Assembly: GCA_948099385.1 (NCBI GenBank)
Contig: CANUEZ040000164.1
Location: forward strand, 262,501-326,500
Direction of reading: 5' to 3'
DNA: 64,000 nt
Source of the DNA: Fasciola hepatica
Lineage: Eukaryota; Platyhelminthes; Trematoda; Plagiorchiida; Fasciolidae
Part shown: positions 58,961 through 64,000 of the stretch, piece after piece
How the letters are laid out: every line of letters starts with the position of its first letter
Numbering within the stretch: the stretch's first letter is position 1
The notes under the pieces: model-generated
Databases searched by the model: none
The model's input: only the letters and a program-made list of their open reading frames with translations
What the model was told of the DNA's origin: nothing
Program-made: the position numbers and the translations under genes

Positions 58961-61900
58961 ACTCCACTTATTTGGGTCAGATTTTTAAGTATCCCAAACA
59001 GAGCAGCAAACCCTTGAGGTTCGTTTACAACTTTGTAACCAAAGGAGAGTTAGGGGTGTAAAGACGTGTTCACGAGTAATCTCGAACTATCACAGTCAGT
59101 TCTTGCTCCAAAATGTAGTGTTTAGGTTTCACGCGCACATAATACACGTCTGTGTAAGTCACTCCGTAGATTGCTATAGTAAATCACCTTTATCAGTGTG
59201 CATTACTTGCATGAAATCAAATGACTGAGTAAAAAATATCATGCGTTTTGATCAACATAACTATTTTACAAAGCGATGATTAATCGGATTTTGTCAATCT
59301 CAAGTAGATGACACTAATTTTGGAACATAATGTGCTTTGTCAGGCAATACCGACCCATTTGATGCACGTTATCTTATGCAATAACGCCTGAGAAATGTGA
59401 ATACGTTTCCCAACAAAGTGAACGGCTTTGGGTGGATTTGTCTCGCACGCATACATGACACGTTTACCAGTGTCTGCTGTCCTTGATTATGCATTTCGAC
59501 CATGCATTTGGTAAAGGTTCCCATTATGGTCTTAACAATGCACTAGTATCCTTCAGAGCTCAGATTTTTAAATGATTGGACAAAAGTATCAGTAAATCTG
59601 CAAACTGTTGTCCAAGCTATCGCAATGTATACTATCTAGACTGCCGCAATCCTGTGATCAAGTAATAACAAGTACGAATTCCTTGTTTGACTAAGTCTGC
59701 CGAATTAATTGTTTTACTCCAGTAAACAAAGAAACCATTGTCTCCAGGTGGAATTCACTTCAAGGACTAGTCTACGATCAAAGAGCAACAGGAATCTCCA
59801 AAAATGCGAGCTACGAGGGATCGTTTTCAGAAATATTGAGCCAGTACTTGCCAGCGTGAGAAATTGTGCTGCCAGGAGCAAAACAATGCAGTGGGGTAGC
59901 GTCACGAAACAGAGGATTTATGCTTCAGTCAATGATTCACTCATATACAGGACTCAAAAGATACGAAGAATCTTCATTTCGATTCCGTTTCTTGCTCGGA
60001 AAATCTTACACAACAAATTCTCATTTCCTCATATGAACAGCCGTCAAGCGTAAATTAAGAAAACCGATGAAAGAGATATTCCAGTAGTCGATGAATTCTC
60101 CCAGCTTTATGATTTGCAAGACAAACTATGAAGCATTCCTCTGTAGATTGAAATCTGCTGTGACCACTCAATCTTTGTACAGCTGATAATTTCTGGATAT
60201 TTCATCAAACCCAATCTAATATTGGATCGGTTTGAGTGAAAAGACGAACGGGAAACGGTGAATATGTACATAAAGCACTTGGATATATCGAGTATTGAAT
60301 CTACTTGAATATAAAAACTACAAACACAATAAAATAACGAAGACAGGTTTTAAAAACCTGGGTTTCAGGGACAGACAACCAAAGGGCCACTTTATGAGCG
60401 TATCTGAATGCAAGTTTCGTAGAAAAGAACTATAACTCTCTAGCGATTCAGAGAAAACAAATGAGAGGAAGAACTCCTTGAAGCACTCCTGTATTATTCA
60501 TCTTGGTTTTGAACGCTTTAGATTTTCATGGCGTTCTTTAGTTTGAGTTAAAAATAATGAACGGACGGCGGTGAAACGGAGGAAAAGAGAAGGAATTTGA
60601 TGCTACCAAGGTGGATGGTCCAAAAGCTAGATCCACAACTTGAGCAATACTCGCACAGAATTCGTGGACGTATTCACCAATTTAGTTACACGAAAAACTA
60701 GCAATTCAGCCAATTACAAACAAATTGAACACATTCACATTAAATGAACTGGACCAAATTTTCGAGAGCTTTCGAGGAGGAGCTCAGCCATTTACCAAAG
60801 GCTTGTTCTGTCCTTTACTGACCACATAAAACCAGAGCACTGCCGAAAAATCGTTTTTTTCCAAATCAAACGAACAAGAGAGTTCCAAAACATGAATATT
60901 TGTATCGGGTCTCCAAAGCTGGAAAAAATACACTCATTGTTATTTGTTCAATAAAGGAGTATCTGTACCAGTCAATCGATCCGAGTTGCGTTGAAAGCTT
61001 ATTTTTCTTCTCACGAATGCGATAAAGAAGAATTAGTAAAATCACTTTGAATGGGAATTCCTCATAGAGATTAGCTTGAGCAAAATGCTGCTTATACGAA
61101 TGGTCTAACAATTTGAAGGCGTACCATGAATATGCATAGAAAAGACAAAGCTTTCCGCGTAGCCGGATTTTCATGCTGTTTATCAGTTTAAATTTGAGAG
61201 GACTCAAAAGTAGCATGAAAAGAGCGCTGTTACGAACGTATATTACGGATCTGAATGATAAGAAATCGGAATTATTGGTGACCTTTCTATCTTTAAAAGA
61301 ACCTCTTGCCGGAGAATCAACAATAGCAGTGAGAGGTTGGGCGGAGACTCGTTTGAAATAACCTAAAATTGGGTGATAGACACCGATCAACACTGAGGCG
61401 AAAAAAATGAATGACCCAAACAAAGACAAATATATTTTTCATAAGAAGAGTTCCTAGTCGAAAACAGTTGTTAAAATATAAACGTCTTGCAAAAGAATGA
61501 CAAACTATTGAGTCAGTTTTTGAAAAGAAAACCAGAAAAAGTTAATCAATACAAGTGGATCAATTCTGCTGTAGCAAAGCTGACCGCAAAGTGGTACCAT
61601 TCAGGTTTAGGTGACCCCAAGCTCTTCAAGTCTTGTTCTTTTTCGGTGATATTTTTGGAACATATTCTGTATGAATGCACCCCTAGGGTTTTTTGGTTAT
61701 CTAGCTTCTGTCGTTGCGAACACGCTTGCACACACACCATGCATTCGGATGCATAAAGCTACATAGACGCCTACAAGCGCAGTTGCACAAGTATAATTGT
61801 GATCACTTTTATCTATTTGGAAGGAACCGGACCAGTTTTCCGGAGAGTCTGTTTTCACTGGAACCCTTTTTATTCATATTATAACCATTCCTGTTTGCAT

Positions 61901-62389
61901 GAATGTGGTTTTCAGGTAAAACCATTGGCTTTGTTTATATTTTATTGTAGTGAAGACTGTAACAACTTACCAGCCAAATGGATAAAAGCTGATCAATGAC
62001 ACTGTGCAATACGCTTAAAATAAATACTTTAGAAGTAAAACTGTTTCAGCCACCTGGGTTAGTGTGAATTTCTTCCGTGACTTTTATTTTTTTAACCAAA
62101 ACACGTGCTAAGCAAGGCATTGTAGATGTACGAGAGACATTTATGCGGGGTGGGATAAGTCTAAATTCGGAATGCGTGGAGGGAAGAGGACGGCAGGCAG
62201 ATAAGTCACGGTACGAATTTTTCAAAGACTAAAGTGTGCAAATCCCAGACTATAGAGATAAGACAGCCCATGAAAATCAAAGAGATATTACTGATAAGGG
62301 CTGAGCCGCGGCGTAGAATGATAAAATCTTTCTTAAGTAGACCAGGAGAGATTACGAGAGAGCAGTAGGGTAAGATTGGTTGAATGTTC
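58961..62389. other. mostly unassigned, 58961-62389
   Basis: AT-rich sequence. It includes an uninterrupted 187-codon minus frame (60866-61429, listed separately) and a Lys/Arg-rich + frame at 59709-60053 with no domain. On the minus strand near 60490-60450 the reading NNTGVLQGVLPLICFL recalls the LINE RT motif G-V-x-Q-G-x-x-L-S-P, but neighbours do not confirm it. Confidence 0.4.
60866..61429 (-). other. unidentified 187-codon open frame
   Basis: One of the longest uninterrupted frames in the window after the PLE, starting at an ATG. The protein would be hydrophobic at its start (SLFGSFIFFASVLIGVYHPI, signal-peptide- or membrane-like) and rich in Phe, Leu, Lys and Arg. I recognise no domain and see no polyadenylation signal or splice context that supports a gene. 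In AT-rich DNA a frame of this length can occur by chance, and on the minus strand a nearby RT-like motif raises the alternative of a LINE relic. Confidence 0.2.
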
Positions 62390-63840
62390 TCATTGACAAA
62401 AGAAAGAATTACAGCTTGTGTGGCACCAAAACAGCCTTTGCCTACGAATTTGAAAAAAACAGACTAGTTTTTTTAACGCGAGCAAGAAATTGAGAAGACC
62501 ACCGTAAATTGGAGCTGATTGTAGCACTTCAACTGATGACCGAGTCAACTCTGGAAATTGAGTCACCGTTGATGATTGACAGCTCATTGGGACAAGAAGA
62601 ACGAGAAAGGGAGAAAGTGAACTCAAATCATTTAGAAGGGTTGAGATGTAGTCTAGAATGGGGCAAAACATCCTGAATAGTATATTATTTCTCGGAAGAA
62701 GAGTTACCATCTCGTTGGTTAGAGATAGGTTGACAGAGTGCGACGTCATTAGATTACTAATAAATTAGTGTAGGTGGTGTAGTGGTCAAGTAGCTAATAA
62801 TAGAACTCTAGTGCGCTGAGTTCTGTTGGTAAACTAGTCTTTCAAACAAGAGAGTGAAGAAATGGGTCAGCCAAAGCAATAGAGAACAAGAAATCAAATC
62901 GAATGCGGAGTAATTGGCGAGGAAAATACATGAAACAGATATTATGAGGCAGTTTGGATTGCTTGAAATGAAGTGGTAAACTGAAGCAACTGCATCCAGA
63001 AGGCATCTGGTGGCTTTTGTACGCAAACTAATGGGGGTCAATTGGAACAGCAAGAGAGGAGCTCAGTCGACCTGGAATAGCACCCTCGGTTAATTTAAGC
63101 GCATAACAAATGATGGCGATGGGGCGAAAGCGTTTTGACAAACTGTTCGACTTGGAATGTTTGAGAATAGGCACTACTGTCACGGGTTCCCAAGATTCAG
63201 GAAAAATGCCAGCGTCAACAGTTATATTGATGAGGGAATTCCTGATAGCTGACGTGCTCGAAATTTGAGAACTGTGGAGGATAAATCGCCTGGACCATCA
63301 GCAGAGTTTTGACGAATTCTTCTGAGTAAAATGGCTCTATATCTCAGAGAATAGAAAGAAAATAAGATGGTGGGGTATCCGATGAAGGATCAATAAAAGC
63401 TCCGTTTAGACTGTCGGCGTCTATGACATAGTATTTTGATCGGGCCCGTTGTCCACATAGAAGCCGGATTCCGTGCCAGAGAAGTTTGCTATTGATGGTT
63501 CAGAAGGACTGATGGGCAAATGTATTGTTCGAATCTCTTGTTTGATCGGGATGGAAAGTAGCTTAAACGAAGCCTGGTCGTGTAGTTCATAGGCACGTTC
63601 CTTTTGTCTTCTTAGAGAGTTCAGCAATGGAGAAGCTATTCCGCCGTTCGAAAAAATGCAGTCTCCATAGGACAACACAAACAAAATACCTCACTCAGTG
63701 TCTTCGTAAATAGGTCCAGCGGGCAAAGACGGCAATGGAAGGAAAAACACCATGTACTGATGAAAAGGAATCTCCCAAGAAAGGTAATTTTGGTGGGTGG
63801 CAGATGTCTAGAGATTACCTATAGTTGTTTTATCCTGACG
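62390..63840 (-). mobile_element. CR1-like LINE copy L2
   Basis: The minus strand from about 63840 downward gives HPPKLPFLGRFLFISTW and RLCPLDLFTKTLSEVFCL (endonuclease-RT linker), LLNSLRRQKERAYELHDQAS (63620-63560), RIRQNSADGPGDLSSTVLKF, FPESWEPVTVVPILKHSKSN, SLSKRFRPIAIICYALKLTE and GAIPGRLSSSLAVPIDPH (63250-63010). WLTHFFTLLFERL and a CPILDYISTLLNDL-type region (62700-62640) follow. These are RT fingers in CR1 order. The palm YADD is not found, and frameshifts are common. It may continue past the right window edge. Confidence 0.8.
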
Positions 63841-64000
63841 GGTGAACAGTGCGCTGAACGTGAATGAACTTTAGGTCTGGGGATAACAGGTGCTTTCAGT
63901 TTTAAATGAAAAAAGATTGGGATGGTTTGTGACAATTCTGCCTAAAGCATCGTTGCCTCCGGTTTGGATAAGACGGAGGTCACTTGAACCAAAAGAAAGT
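63841..64000. other. window end, likely upstream part of L2
   Basis: The minus strand here may be decayed endonuclease of L2; no clear motif is visible. Confidence 0.35.

Noticed and set aside
62530..62570. CTGATGA followed by a pairing stretch, GGAAA and GAGTC
   Set aside because: Stem I does not pair, stem III is absent, and the region is decayed CR1-like LINE sequence on the other strand.
62768..62830. tRNA-like GGTGTAGTGGTCAAG string
   Set aside because: It matches an A box, but no B box lies at the right distance and no acceptor stem closes; it falls inside LINE L2.

Overview
The window looks like repeat-rich nuclear DNA from a eukaryote, most likely a parasitic flatworm (trematode or cestode). 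That assignment is an inference. It rests on the mix of decayed retroelements: Penelope-like elements with a GIY-YIG nuclease, RTE-like LINEs with an APE nuclease, CR1-like and jockey-like LINEs, and a tRNA-headed short repeat with a hammerhead-ribozyme-like segment, a combination that recalls the schistosome Sm-alpha repeats. I found no convincing host gene, no rRNA, no CRISPR array and no functional tRNA. Everything recognisably coding is retrotransposon-derived and broken.

Layout. 1-3965: a nearly intact + strand Penelope-like element (PLE), then the 5' part of a second + strand copy, then a minus-strand PLE of another lineage. 6160-9680: a minus-strand RTE-like LINE. 11510-12900: a + strand CR1-like LINE reverse transcriptase (RT). 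15125-15595 and 15930-16190: two opposed copies of the ribozyme-bearing short repeat (family 1). 17890-19030: a minus-strand jockey-like LINE. 19930-20155: a tRNA-derived SINE of a second family. 20860-21340 and 26640-27540: RTE fragments. 30735-38340: a dense cluster made of a minus-strand PLE, a + strand RTE, and a minus-strand RTE facing it tail to tail. 44650-45535 and 48640-49165: three more family-1 repeats, two of them again opposed. 58810-58960: a second copy of SINE family 2. 62390 to about 63840: a minus-strand CR1-like LINE. The remaining AT-rich stretches show only microsatellites and decayed sequence, and could be intergenic or long-intron DNA.

How the parts relate. PLEs and LINEs encode their own RT and nuclease. 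The two short families have only RNA polymerase III-type promoter boxes and would depend on LINE proteins. The best candidate for something new is family 1. Its five copies (15.2, 16.1, 44.8, 45.4 and 48.75 kb) each have different defects, but a consensus read across them has every conserved position of a type I hammerhead ribozyme: stem I ATGCACCA/TGGTGCAT, CTGATGA, a GCTC/GAGC stem II, GAAA, a tiny stem III built from the palindrome CTCGAG, and the GTC cleavage triplet. It lies directly downstream of A and B boxes. The short palindromic stem III suggests cleavage as an RNA dimer.

All identifications come from reading translations and motifs by eye; no database search was run. Element borders are approximate, usually within 50-150 bases.
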